DNA from: CATQHW01 sp965243545
GTDB taxonomy: Bacteria; Spirochaetota; Spirochaetia; SZUA-6; Bin103
DNA length: 64,000 nt
Direction of reading: 5' to 3'
NCBI GenBank assembly: GCA_965243545.1
Contig: OZ251573.1
Location: 1,302,001-1,366,000, forward strand
Shown here one piece after another: positions 34,490 to 42,825 of this stretch. Made by a program: the position numbers and the translations under genes. The first letter of the stretch is position 1; every line of letters begins with the position of its first letter. The notes under the pieces were generated by a model that had not been told where the DNA came from, ran no database searches, and worked only from the letters and a program-made list of their open reading frames with translations.

Positions 34490-35902
34490 TTACGGAGCGG
34501 CGAGCGCGTCCGGCGGATGCCGCGTGTGCCAATCGGTGAGCCGCTGATACGCGGCGGCGACCGCCAGCACCACGTTCTCGTCATACGCGCGGCCCAGGAT
34601 CTGCAGGCCGGCCGGCAGCCCGGCTTCCGTGAATCCCATCGGCACGGAGATCGCCGGCAGGCCGATGCAGCTGCCGAACGCCCCCAACGGGTCGGCGGCC
34701 CGCTCCTTCGGCGTTTTGACCCACGGCCGGTCCGCGGGAGGGGCGCCTTTCGGCTGGGTGGGCGACACCAGCGCGTCGTAGCGCGCAAGCAGCCGATCGA
34801 TCGCTCCGGCGATCGTGCGCCGCAGGCGCAACGCGCGGAGGTAGTCGGTCGCCAGCATGGCGGTGCGGGGATAGAGGCCGCGCCGCCCCTCCGGCGCCGT
34901 CAGGTCGGCAGCCATGCCGCTCTCGATGATCTCCTCCATGACGCTGGCCGACTCGGCCAGGAAGATCGCCTGGGACACCGCCGCGTACGGCAGGTCGGGA
35001 AGTTCGACCTCCTCGACGTCCGCCACCTCGGCCAGCGCCGCCAGCGCCTCCCGAAAGCGGTCCTGAACGGCGGGGTCGGACCCGTCCGGCACGCCCTTGG
35101 GCACCGCCAAGCGGAACGCGCCGCGCTCGGGGCGGTGCGGTCCGTACCGGTACGGCCGCGTCGTGGTCGCCTCGTCCTTCCGGTCGTAGCCGGCTACCGC
35201 GTCGAGCACCAAGCCGCAATCGTCGGCGGTCAGGCACATCGGTCCCGGCTTGTCCATCCCGTAAGTGAGCGGCATGCCGCCGTGGCGGCTCACGCGCCCG
35301 AAGGTGGGCCGCAGCCCCGACACGCCGCAATAGCACGACGGCCCCAGGATCGATCCCGACGTCTCGGTGCCGATGGCGAACGGTACCAGCCCGGCCGCTA
35401 CCGCCGACCCGGAACCGCTCGAAGAACCGCCGCTCCAGGCGCCGCGGTCCCAGGGATTGAGGCCGGGACCGGTGAACGATGCGTCCGCGCGCCGGTAGCG
35501 CGCCCCGCCCGCCAGTTCCACCAAGGCGAGCTTGGCGGCCAGCACGGCGCCGGCCGCCTGCAGCTTGCGGACGATGGTGGCGTCGTAGTCGAACGTCTGT
35601 TCCCGTAGCGGCCCCGCCCCCCAGGTCGTCGGGTAGCCGGCGGCGGCGAAGACGTCCTTGAGGCCGTAGGGGATGCCGTGCAGCGGCCCCCGGTAGCGGC
35701 CGGCGGCGATCTCCCGCTCGGCCTGCTGCGCCTGCTGCTCGGCCCGCTCGGCGGTGAGGGTGACGACCGCGTTGTAGCGCGGGCCGAGCCGCTCCAGCCG
35801 GTCCAGGAAGAGGCGGGTCAGCGCGACCGGGGAGACCTGCCGCGCGCGCACCCGCTCGGCCAGCTCGCGCACCGGCGCGAATACCGCGCCGCCATCCTTC
35901 AC
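34490..35902 (-). CDS. Amidase signature family hydrolase
   Basis: The 470-residue enzyme shows the Ser-cisSer-Lys triad: lysine in IPYGLKDVFA (about residue 80), cis-serine in the glycine-serine run SGGSSSGSGSAVAAGL (about 154-169) and nucleophile serine in GTETSGSILGP (about 178). It is close in length to AtzE/GatA-type amidases. It cleaves a carboxamide or transfers ammonia; the exact substrate is unknown. Start GTG 35902 overlaps the stop of a small upstream gene by four bases, so the two are coupled. The downstream isomerase gene follows after 56 bases. Confidence 0.9.
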   Translation of the reverse strand: MKDGGAVFAPVRELAERVRARQVSPVALTRLFLDRLERLGPRYNAVVTLTAERAEQQAQQAEREIAAGRYRGPLHGIPYGLKDVFAAAGYPTTWGAGPLREQTFDYDATIVRKLQAAGAVLAAKLALVELAGGARYRRADASFTGPGLNPWDRGAWSGGSSSGSGSAVAAGLVPFAIGTETSGSILGPSCYCGVSGLRPTFGRVSRHGGMPLTYGMDKPGPMCLTADDCGLVLDAVAGYDRKDEATTTRPYRYGPHRPERGAFRLAVPKGVPDGSDPAVQDRFREALAALAEVADVEEVELPDLPYAAVSQAIFLAESASVMEEIIESGMAADLTAPEGRRGLYPRTAMLATDYLRALRLRRTIAGAIDRLLARYDALVSPTQPKGAPPADRPWVKTPKERAADPLGAFGSCIGLPAISVPMGFTEAGLPAGLQILGRAYDENVVLAVAAAYQRLTDWHTRHPPDALAAP

Positions 35903-36120
35903 CCGTCGCCCCGGTACGGCGTGAATGGCGGAAACGGCTCCCCGCCCGGCTCGACGGCCGCCGCCCGAAGCGCCGCGGAGATCCGGGCCAGCTCCTCGGC
36001 CACCCGCGCGCGCACCTCCCGCTCCTGCTCCGGCTCCCGAAACCGGTCGCCGTACCGCTCCCGGAGCAGCGCCATGCGCGCCTCGACCTCCCGCTCGTCG
36101 GTCCCGTCCCGCTCTGCCAT
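35899..36120 (-). CDS. Small charged helical protein coupled to the amidase
   Basis: The 73-residue protein (MAERDGTDEREVEARMALLR onward) is rich in Glu and Arg and predicted as mostly alpha-helical. It ends in a proline-rich tail, EPFPPFTPYRGDG. An upstream in-frame ATG at 36141 is possible. Its TGA overlaps the GTG of the amidase, which implies stoichiometric translation. Small subunits partner amidases in other systems (for example GatC with GatA, and the AtzG-type companion of AtzE), but I see no clear sequence match to those families. The function is therefore inferred from context only. Confidence 0.55.
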   Translation of the reverse strand: MAERDGTDEREVEARMALLRERYGDRFREPEQEREVRARVAEELARISAALRAAAVEPGGEPFPPFTPYRGDG

Positions 36121-36150
36121 CTCGGCCCTCTGTTCTACCACATACTACGA

Positions 36151-37173
36151 TCACGGAGCCGGCGCCGGCGTCTCGCGGATTTCCCACAGCCACTGCTTGA
36201 AGAGGCCGGGGTCGCCGTAGGCGCCGTCGTCGATGCGGTTGGCCAGGGCCAGACGGGGCGGACCGTCCCGGAACGGGGTCCAGATCGGACACATGTCGGC
36301 GGCGCCGGCGCCCGGCCGGTCGCTGGTGGTGACGTAGGCGTCGTCGTTGTCCAGCTCCCACCGGAACGGATCGTCGCCGCGGTAGTGTCCGTAGCGGCGC
36401 ATCCCCGGCCGGTCCGGCGCGCTATAGCGGAGCACGAACATGTGCCACGCATCGCCCACCCGAAACACGCGCGGCGACTCGGCGCCGCGATCGGTGCGCA
36501 GCACCGGATCGGGATGGACCACGTACGGCCCGGCCGGCGTGTCGAGCGGCGCGCGCGCCAGTCCGATCACCCGGTTGGCGTAGGTGCGGCCGGGCCCGAT
36601 CGCCTTGAAGAACAGCAGGATCTCATCATCCGTGACGACCGGCCGCGGATCGTCGTGCCGGATCGACCGCCACGGAGCGTCGTAGTCGGTCACCGGCCCG
36701 TGCTTCACGAACGGGCCGGCCGGGGCGCCGTCCGCGTCCGCCGGGGCGATAGCCAGCATGATCCGGCCCGGCAGGTCGGCGCGGTCCCTGGTGCGCTCGA
36801 ACGGCCCCGACGGATCGGCCGGCCCGCGGCCGGCGTAGAACAGCAGCACGCGCCCGCCGGCCACGGTCACCCCCGGACTGCCGGCACCCACGCAATCCGG
36901 GTCCGAGGTGGCGGCGTCGCCGGTCCATCGGCCGCGGCCCACCACCACGCCGTGATCGTGGAAGCGCTCCAAGTCGCCGGTCGAGTAGTAGCGCTGCACC
37001 GCCGCCCAGGAGCTGAGCCGGTCCCCGAAGCGGCCCGGCGCGCGCGGGTCGAACGAGTCGGCAAACACGTGCACCCGTCCGGCGCGGTCCCGGTACGGCG
37101 ACACCATGCGCGTGCAGAGCGGCGCCGTGCTCCACACGGGCCGGTCTCGCGCCGGCGCGAAGGTGAAGGTCAA
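36151..37173 (-). CDS. Five-bladed propeller glycosidase-like protein
   Basis: The 340-residue protein has repeated blade strands with acidic residues, including GRVHVFADSFDPRA (about residues 32-45), GAGSPGVTVAGGRVLLFYAG (about 95-114), WRSIRHDDPRPVVTDDEILL, GAESPRVFRVGDAWHMFVLR and a late WTPFRDGPPRLALAN. The pattern fits the GH43/GH32/GH130-type five-bladed fold, which hydrolyses or phosphorolyses sugars using three acidic residues. No signal peptide, so intracellular sugar processing is likely. Its start overlaps the stop of the PhyH-type dioxygenase gene (ATGA), so the two are translationally coupled. Confidence 0.7.
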   Translation of the reverse strand: MTFTFAPARDRPVWSTAPLCTRMVSPYRDRAGRVHVFADSFDPRAPGRFGDRLSSWAAVQRYYSTGDLERFHDHGVVVGRGRWTGDAATSDPDCVGAGSPGVTVAGGRVLLFYAGRGPADPSGPFERTRDRADLPGRIMLAIAPADADGAPAGPFVKHGPVTDYDAPWRSIRHDDPRPVVTDDEILLFFKAIGPGRTYANRVIGLARAPLDTPAGPYVVHPDPVLRTDRGAESPRVFRVGDAWHMFVLRYSAPDRPGMRRYGHYRGDDPFRWELDNDDAYVTTSDRPGAGAADMCPIWTPFRDGPPRLALANRIDDGAYGDPGLFKQWLWEIRETPAPAP

Positions 37174-38027
37174 GGGCGCCTTCGCGCACCAAGCTCAGGA
37201 TCGGAGCGCTCGATGGCGCTCCGGGCGCTCTGGCCGGCTGCCAAGGTGACGCTGGTCCGGCCGTTCAGGCCGGCGACGACCGGGTAGGTACGCGCCGGCG
37301 GCCCGTCACTGCCCGGCGCGTACCGAGCGGTCGGCGGGAAGTAGGCGTACAGCGCCGTGTGGCGCGGACGGTCGGAGCGGTTCGGCCCGGAGCCGTGCAC
37401 GATGTTGCTGTGAAACAGCACGGCGCTGCCGGCGGCCAGCGGCACATCGAGGAGCTGCGACACGTCGACGTCGCGGCGGTCGGTCTGCGCCGCGTCGTCG
37501 CCGCGGGCTATGGCGCCCCACTCGCCTACCGGCCAGCGGTGGCTGCGGGGAATGACGTGGATGCAGCCGTTCCGCGCGTCGCTGGCGGAGATGGCTATGC
37601 TGACCGTCACCAGGTCCGGCGGCTCCAGCGGCCAGTACGCCACGTCCTGATGCAGCCCGTGCCGCGATCCGTGCCGCGCCGGCTTCAACATCAACGTCGA
37701 ACGGAACAGCAGCAGTTCCGGCCCCAGAATCTCCGACACCACCGCCAGCACGCGCGGGTTGGCGGCCATGCGCGCGAACAGGCCGGAGACCCGGTCGGTG
37801 CGTTCGATCTTGCGCAGCACGGGACGGCCGCGCTCGGCGCGCACGTCCGTGTGCGGCTCGAACTGCACGGTCGTCTCATCCGGCAGGGCCCCGCCGCATG
37901 CGGCCGCCCGATGCAGGCGTTCGATCTCCCGTTGAGCGGCGTCCACCTCGGCGGCGGAGAGCGCGCCCGGAATCACCAAGTATCCGCTCTCCCGATAGGC
38001 GGCGAGGTCCGCGGGCGTTGCGAGCAT
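37170..38027 (-). CDS. Phytanoyl-CoA dioxygenase (PhyH) family protein
   Basis: The 285-residue protein is an Fe(II)/2-oxoglutarate-dependent oxygenase. It shows LAAYRESGYLVIPGALSAAE at the N-terminus, the metal-binding HxD in RHGLHQDVAYWPLE (about residue 128), CIHVIPRSHRW and the distal histidine in NIVHGSGPNRS, with the 2-oxoglutarate Arg shortly after. These are the defining residues of the PhyH family. Start ATG 38027 is preferred over ATG 38060, because the latter would leave only six bases to the divergent lipoprotein gene. The substrate is unknown; PhyH proteins in bacteria hydroxylate diverse small molecules. It heads the minus-strand run. Confidence 0.85.
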   Translation of the reverse strand: MLATPADLAAYRESGYLVIPGALSAAEVDAAQREIERLHRAAACGGALPDETTVQFEPHTDVRAERGRPVLRKIERTDRVSGLFARMAANPRVLAVVSEILGPELLLFRSTLMLKPARHGSRHGLHQDVAYWPLEPPDLVTVSIAISASDARNGCIHVIPRSHRWPVGEWGAIARGDDAAQTDRRDVDVSQLLDVPLAAGSAVLFHSNIVHGSGPNRSDRPRHTALYAYFPPTARYAPGSDGPPARTYPVVAGLNGRTSVTLAAGQSARSAIERSDPELGARRRP

Positions 38028-38066
38028 CCGGCTGACAGACTCCTGCCGGTACGGTACCATGAAGAC

Positions 38067-38522
38067 ATGCGCACGTGTGTGGAGCCGCCGTCCGGCGCAC
38101 GCCGCCGGCGGGTCCGGCGGGCGGCGGTCACGGTCCTTGCCGCGGTCATCATGGCCGCGGTCGTCCCGCTCCTGGCGGGCTGCCGCGTGACGCTGGTCGC
38201 GGCGACGCCTGTGGTGGTGAATCCGTTCGTGGGGACCTGGACGGTTGCGGTCCCCGGGCAGCGGATCACCTACCGGTTCGGCAAGGACGAGCGCTACGAG
38301 CGCGACAGCACGTCGTCGTCGCGCGGCGCCTCAATCAGCATCAGTGTCTCCGGTTCCTACTCCTACGACCCCCGCACCCACATTCTGAGCCTCACGCCGG
38401 CATCGGACGCGATCGAGCCCGAACGGTTCAGCTACCGGTTCCCGGAGCGCGACGAGCTGGTGCTCACCACCTATCCGCGCGGCACCGTCAACGTCACGTA
38501 CACCTTCCGCCGCCAAACGTAG
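38067..38522 (+). CDS. Small putative lipoprotein
   Basis: The 151-residue protein has an Arg-rich N-terminus, a hydrophobic stretch TVLAAVIMAAVVPLLAGC (about residues 22-39) ending in a lipobox (L-L-A-G-C), and a small beta-rich domain: FVGTWTVAVPGQRITYRFGK, then ISVSGSYSYD and the final TVNVTYTFRRQ. The compact repeated-strand domain resembles lipocalin-like or copper-resistance-like barrels, but I do not recognise the family. It should be anchored to the inner or outer membrane. It is divergent from the PhyH gene and 125 bases before the first GT-C glycosyltransferase gene on the same strand. Confidence 0.65.
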   Translation: MRTCVEPPSGARRRRVRRAAVTVLAAVIMAAVVPLLAGCRVTLVAATPVVVNPFVGTWTVAVPGQRITYRFGKDERYERDSTSSSRGASISISVSGSYSYDPRTHILSLTPASDAIEPERFSYRFPERDELVLTTYPRGTVNVTYTFRRQT

Positions 38523-38647
38523 CGGCGTCAGGCCGCGGGCAGTCCGGCTCCGTCAGCCAGGGTCCGGCCGGCGCGGCGGCGACGAGTCGAGCGTGACCAG
38601 CAGCAGCGCGGCGCCCACGAGGCAACGGCCGCTCCGGACCGCCCCGT

Positions 38648-40807
38648 TTGACCGAGTCGGCGCCGATCGGTACCATTGTTCCCGGTGTATTGGACAGGTC
38701 CGGCTTGCCGAGTCCGGCGCGATCGATAGCCGGCGTGCCGTGGGCGCCGGCGGCTGTCCTGGTCGCGCTGTTCGCGGTGGTGGGCATCGCCGTGGTTGAC
38801 ACCTATGGCGTGTCTACGGACGAGCCCAAGCAACGCTCCATCGCGCAGATGAATATCGACTACGCGTTGGGAACCGGCAATCTGCCAACCTACCGCTCTG
38901 ACCGCTACTACGGCGTCGCGTTCGAGGCGCCGCTGCTCCTGGTCGAGCGCCTGCTCGGCATCACCGACAGCCGCGCCATCTACTTGAACCGCCACCTGCT
39001 CACGCATCTGTTCTTCCTCGCCGGCGGGTGGTTCTGCTACCTGCTCACCTACCGTCTGTTCGGCGACCGCCGGCTGGCGCTGTTCGCCCTGCTGCTGTTC
39101 CTGCTCCATCCCCGCCTCTACGCCCACTCCTTCTTCAACAGCAAGGACCTCCCCTTCCTGGCGGCGTTCATGATTGCGCTCTATCTGGCGCAGCGCGCCT
39201 TCCGCCGCGGCACGGCGGCCGCGTTCGCTCTGTGCGGCGCGGGCGTGGGCGTGCTGCTCAACCTGCGCATCATGGGGGCCGTGCTGTTCGCCGCGGTCTC
39301 CGGGCTGCGGACGCTCGACCTGATGCTGGCGCGCCGGGGCGGAACGATCGGCGCCGCGGTGGCGGAGTGGCGGTGGCGCGTCCGCGAACGGACCGAGCGC
39401 GGCATCCGCAGGCGGTGCCGCCGGGCGGCGCGCCGGGCCGCGCCGATCACGACGGCAGCCTTCGCGCTGGCCGCCGCGGCGACCCTGTATGCGCTCTCGC
39501 CCTATCTGTGGCGCGATCCGCTGGCGGTCACCGACGCATTCACCGGGTTCGCCTGGCATCCGACCCTCGGCTCCGGGCTCTTTCAGGGCCGATGGGTGCA
39601 ATGGCCGCGGATTCCGCCGCACTACCTTCCCACCTGGATGGCGGTCACCACGCCGCCGGCCACGCTCCTGCTCTGCCTCATCGGCGCCGGGGCCGCGCTC
39701 GGGCGCGGCGTCGCACGGCCCGGCAGCCTCCTGCGCAACACCCGGCTGCGGTTCGAGTGGCTGTTGCTGGCGTGCCTGACGCTGCCGATCGCGGCCGTCA
39801 TCGCGCTACGCTCCAACATCTACGACGAATGGCGGCAGATGTATTTCCTCTACGCGCCGCTGTGCCTGCTGGCGGTCTGCGGCCTGCGCACGCTGCTCGC
39901 CGCCGCGCGCAGGCTGCGGTCCCCGGCGTCCGCCGCCTGGCTGAGGCGCGGGGTTTCCACACTGGCTGCGGCGGCGCTGGTCACCACCGCAGCCGACTTC
40001 GTGCGCCTGCACCCGAATCAGGAGGGGTACTTCAACTTCATGATCGACCGCCGGACCCCGGAGCACGTACGGAGCCACTGGGATCTGCTGTATTGGAGCA
40101 CCGAGTACCGGCAACCGCTGGAGTATCTGCTGGCGCGCTTTCCCGATTCGACACTCTACGTGGATGGCTCGGACGTCTCGGGCATGTTTCGTAATCGAGC
40201 CCTCCTCCCGGCCGCGGCGCGGCGCAGGATATTGTTTACGCGCTCCCCCTTGGACGAAGCTCCCGGACAACCGGCCAGCTTCTACGTCAACCGGTCCATG
40301 GACTGGCCGTCGTTCGGACCGGTCGTCGCCACGTGGCGCATCTACGACAGCACCGTGCTGGAAGTGATCGCCGCGGACCTGTCGCTGACGGACCCGGCGA
40401 TCGCCGACCGCTACCGCGCCGCCTACCGCGCCGCGGTTGCCGGCGAGCCGCTGGCGCGGACGGAGTTCGGCTTCGACCTGTACCTCGAAAGCGTCGAGCG
40501 CCGCTCCGCCCCGGGCAGGCGGCTCACGTATTCCAGTACGCTGACCTGGGCCAAGGAGTCGTGCCGCCCGGAAGATACCAAGCCCGGGTTCGTGCTGCGC
40601 GCCGTTCCCGTCGAGAGGAAGTACGAGGAAAATCTGCACTTCCACTTCGGCCGCTACGGCGTGCGCGTCGACGGCCGCTGCCTGATCCGGCGGCCGTTGC
40701 CGAACTTCCCGATCCGAACACTGAAGGTCGGCCGTGGGGAACGCGGCGATGAACCGAGCGTCGCTATCGACCTGCGCGCCGACGGCCCGATGGTGCAAAG
40801 GCAGTGA
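38648..40807 (+). CDS. GT-C (GT39/ArnT-like) membrane glycosyltransferase, first of three tandem copies
   Basis: The 719-residue protein has about ten hydrophobic segments, beginning with APAAVLVALFAVVGIAVVDT. The first periplasmic loop carries GVSTDEPKQR (Asp-Glu, the acidic pair expected of GT-C catalysts). HLLTHLFFLAGGWFCYLL and YAHSFFNSKDLPFLAAFMIA are strongly conserved in all three copies. The C-terminal region (about residues 470-719) is a soluble domain with ILFTRSPLDEAPGQP. This copy alone has an Arg-rich cytoplasmic insert (WRWRVRERTERGIRRRCRRA). Members transfer sugar from polyprenyl phosphate to lipid or protein. Start TTG 38648 is used; it overlaps the next gene by four bases. 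Confidence 0.8.
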   Translation: MTESAPIGTIVPGVLDRSGLPSPARSIAGVPWAPAAVLVALFAVVGIAVVDTYGVSTDEPKQRSIAQMNIDYALGTGNLPTYRSDRYYGVAFEAPLLLVERLLGITDSRAIYLNRHLLTHLFFLAGGWFCYLLTYRLFGDRRLALFALLLFLLHPRLYAHSFFNSKDLPFLAAFMIALYLAQRAFRRGTAAAFALCGAGVGVLLNLRIMGAVLFAAVSGLRTLDLMLARRGGTIGAAVAEWRWRVRERTERGIRRRCRRAARRAAPITTAAFALAAAATLYALSPYLWRDPLAVTDAFTGFAWHPTLGSGLFQGRWVQWPRIPPHYLPTWMAVTTPPATLLLCLIGAGAALGRGVARPGSLLRNTRLRFEWLLLACLTLPIAAVIALRSNIYDEWRQMYFLYAPLCLLAVCGLRTLLAAARRLRSPASAAWLRRGVSTLAAAALVTTAADFVRLHPNQEGYFNFMIDRRTPEHVRSHWDLLYWSTEYRQPLEYLLARFPDSTLYVDGSDVSGMFRNRALLPAAARRRILFTRSPLDEAPGQPASFYVNRSMDWPSFGPVVATWRIYDSTVLEVIAADLSLTDPAIADRYRAAYRAAVAGEPLARTEFGFDLYLESVERRSAPGRRLTYSSTLTWAKESCRPEDTKPGFVLRAVPVERKYEENLHFHFGRYGVRVDGRCLIRRPLPNFPIRTLKVGRGERGDEPSVAIDLRADGPMVQRQ

Positions 40808-42825
40808 ATCCGCAGCCGAAGCGCCTGCATCGGGCCAAGTCACGGTACTCCGGGACAGGTCCATCGTTGCCGAGTCCGGCGCGAGCGCTAGCCGACTTGC
40901 CGTGGGCGCCGGCGGCGATCATGGTTCTGTTCGTGGTGGTCGGCATCGCCGTCGTCGACGGCTATGGCCGGGGGGCGGACGAGTCGATGCAGCGCACCAA
41001 CGCGCAGAAGAACATCGACTACGTGCTGGGAACCGGCGACCTGCCGGACCACCTCTATGACCGCTACTACGGCTTCACGTTCGAGATAGCGACGCTCCTG
41101 GTGGAGCGCCTGCTCGGACTCACCGACAGCCGCGCCACCTACCTGAACCGCCACCTGCTCACCCATCTGTTCTTCCTCGCCGGCGGCTGGTTCTGCTACC
41201 TGCTCACCCGCCGCCTGTTCGGCGACCGCCGGCTGGCGCTGTTCGCCCTGCTGCTGTTCCTGCTCCACCCCCGCATCTACGCCCACTCCTTCTTCAACAG
41301 CAAGGACATCCCCTTCCTGGCCATGTTCATGATTGCGCTCTATCTGGTGCAGCACGCCTTCCGCCGCGACACGGTGGCCGCGTTCGCACTGTGCGGCGTC
41401 GGCGTGGGCGTGCTGATCCACCTGCGCGTCATGGGGGCGGTGCTGTTCGCTGCGGTCGCCGGGCTGCGGGCGCTCGACCTGTTGCTGACGGCGCGCCGGC
41501 GGACGCTGGTCACTACGGCAGCCTTCGTGCTGGCCGCCGCGGGGACGCTGTATGCAGTCTCGCCCTATCTGTGGCGCGATCCGCTGGCGATCGTCGACGC
41601 ATTCACCGGGGCAGCCCGGCATCCGAACCCCGCCTCCGATTTCTTTCAAGGCCGATGGGTAAGCTGGCCGCGGATTCCGCAGCACTACCTTCCCACTTAC
41701 GTGGCGGTAACCACGCCGCCGGCCGCGCTCCTGCTCTGCCTCATCGGCGCCGCCGTGGCGCTCGGTCGCGGCGCCGCACGGCCCGGCAGCCTCCTGCGCA
41801 ACACGCGGCTGCGGTTCGAGTGGCTGCTGCTGGCCTGCCTGACGCTGCCGGTCGCCGCCGTCATTGCGCTCAACTCCAACATCTACGACGGCTGGCGGCA
41901 GATGTACTTCCTCTACGCGCCGCTGTGCCTGCTGGTGGTCTGCGGCCTGCGCGTGCTGCTCGCCGCCACGCGCCGCCTGCGGTCACAGGCGGCAGCCGCC
42001 TGGCTGCGGCACGGACTCTCCGCCCTGGCGGCTGTGGCGCTGGTTACCACGGCAGCCGACGTGGTGCGCCTGCACCCGAATCAGGAGGCGTACTTCAACT
42101 TCCTGGTCGACCGCCGGACCCCGGGGCACCCAGGCAGGCGCTGGGATCTGCTGTATTGGAAAACCGAGTACCGGCAACCGCTGGAGTATCTGCTCGCACG
42201 CTATCCCGATTCGACGCTCTACGTGGATGGCGAGAACGTGTCGGCGCTGCATCATAGTCGGACCCTCCTCCCGGCCTCGGCGCGGAGCCGAATACTGCTC
42301 ACACGCTACCCCAGAGACGAAGCTCCCGGACAACCGGCCGGCTTCTATGTCAACAGGTACGTGGGCAGGCCGGCGTTCGGACCGGTCGTATACGCGCTCC
42401 GCGTCTACCGCAGCACCGTGCTGGAAGTGATCGCAACGGACCTGTCGCTGGTTGACCAGGCGATTGCCGAACCGTACCGCGCCGCCTACCGCGCCGCGGT
42501 TGCCGGCGAGCCGCTGGTGCGGACGGAGGCCGGGTTCGACCTGTACCTCGAAGGCGGCGCGCTCACCTATGCCAAGGAGTCGTGCCGCCCGGAAGACACC
42601 AGGCCTGGGTTCGTGCTGCGCGCCGTTCCCGTCGAGGGGAAGGAGGTAAGTCTGCACTTCCACTTCAGCCATTACGGCGTGCGCGTCGACGGCGCCTGCC
42701 TGATCCGGCGGCCGTTGCCGGACCACCCGATCCGAACGCTGAAGGTCGGCCGCGGGGAACGCCGCGATGAACCCAGCGTCGTTATCGACCTGCGAACCGC
42801 CGGACCGGCGATGCAAAGCCAGTGA
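40804..42825 (+). CDS. GT-C membrane glycosyltransferase, second tandem copy
   Basis: The 673-residue paralog starts at GTG 40804, overlapping the stop of the first copy (GTGA). It has the same core: the acidic loop GRGADESMQRTNAQKNIDYV, membrane segment PWAPAAIMVLFVVVGIAVVD, HLLTHLFFLAGGWFCYLL, SFFNSKDIPFLAMFMIAL and the soluble C-terminal domain with ILLTRYPRDEAPGQP. Compared with the other copies, the Asp-Glu pair sits in ADE instead of TDE, and the Arg-rich insert of copy 1 is absent. Probably it arose by tandem duplication and now differs in acceptor or donor choice. It is translationally coupled to the third copy. Confidence 0.8.
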   Translation: MNPQPKRLHRAKSRYSGTGPSLPSPARALADLPWAPAAIMVLFVVVGIAVVDGYGRGADESMQRTNAQKNIDYVLGTGDLPDHLYDRYYGFTFEIATLLVERLLGLTDSRATYLNRHLLTHLFFLAGGWFCYLLTRRLFGDRRLALFALLLFLLHPRIYAHSFFNSKDIPFLAMFMIALYLVQHAFRRDTVAAFALCGVGVGVLIHLRVMGAVLFAAVAGLRALDLLLTARRRTLVTTAAFVLAAAGTLYAVSPYLWRDPLAIVDAFTGAARHPNPASDFFQGRWVSWPRIPQHYLPTYVAVTTPPAALLLCLIGAAVALGRGAARPGSLLRNTRLRFEWLLLACLTLPVAAVIALNSNIYDGWRQMYFLYAPLCLLVVCGLRVLLAATRRLRSQAAAAWLRHGLSALAAVALVTTAADVVRLHPNQEAYFNFLVDRRTPGHPGRRWDLLYWKTEYRQPLEYLLARYPDSTLYVDGENVSALHHSRTLLPASARSRILLTRYPRDEAPGQPAGFYVNRYVGRPAFGPVVYALRVYRSTVLEVIATDLSLVDQAIAEPYRAAYRAAVAGEPLVRTEAGFDLYLEGGALTYAKESCRPEDTRPGFVLRAVPVEGKEVSLHFHFSHYGVRVDGACLIRRPLPDHPIRTLKVGRGERRDEPSVVIDLRTAGPAMQSQ

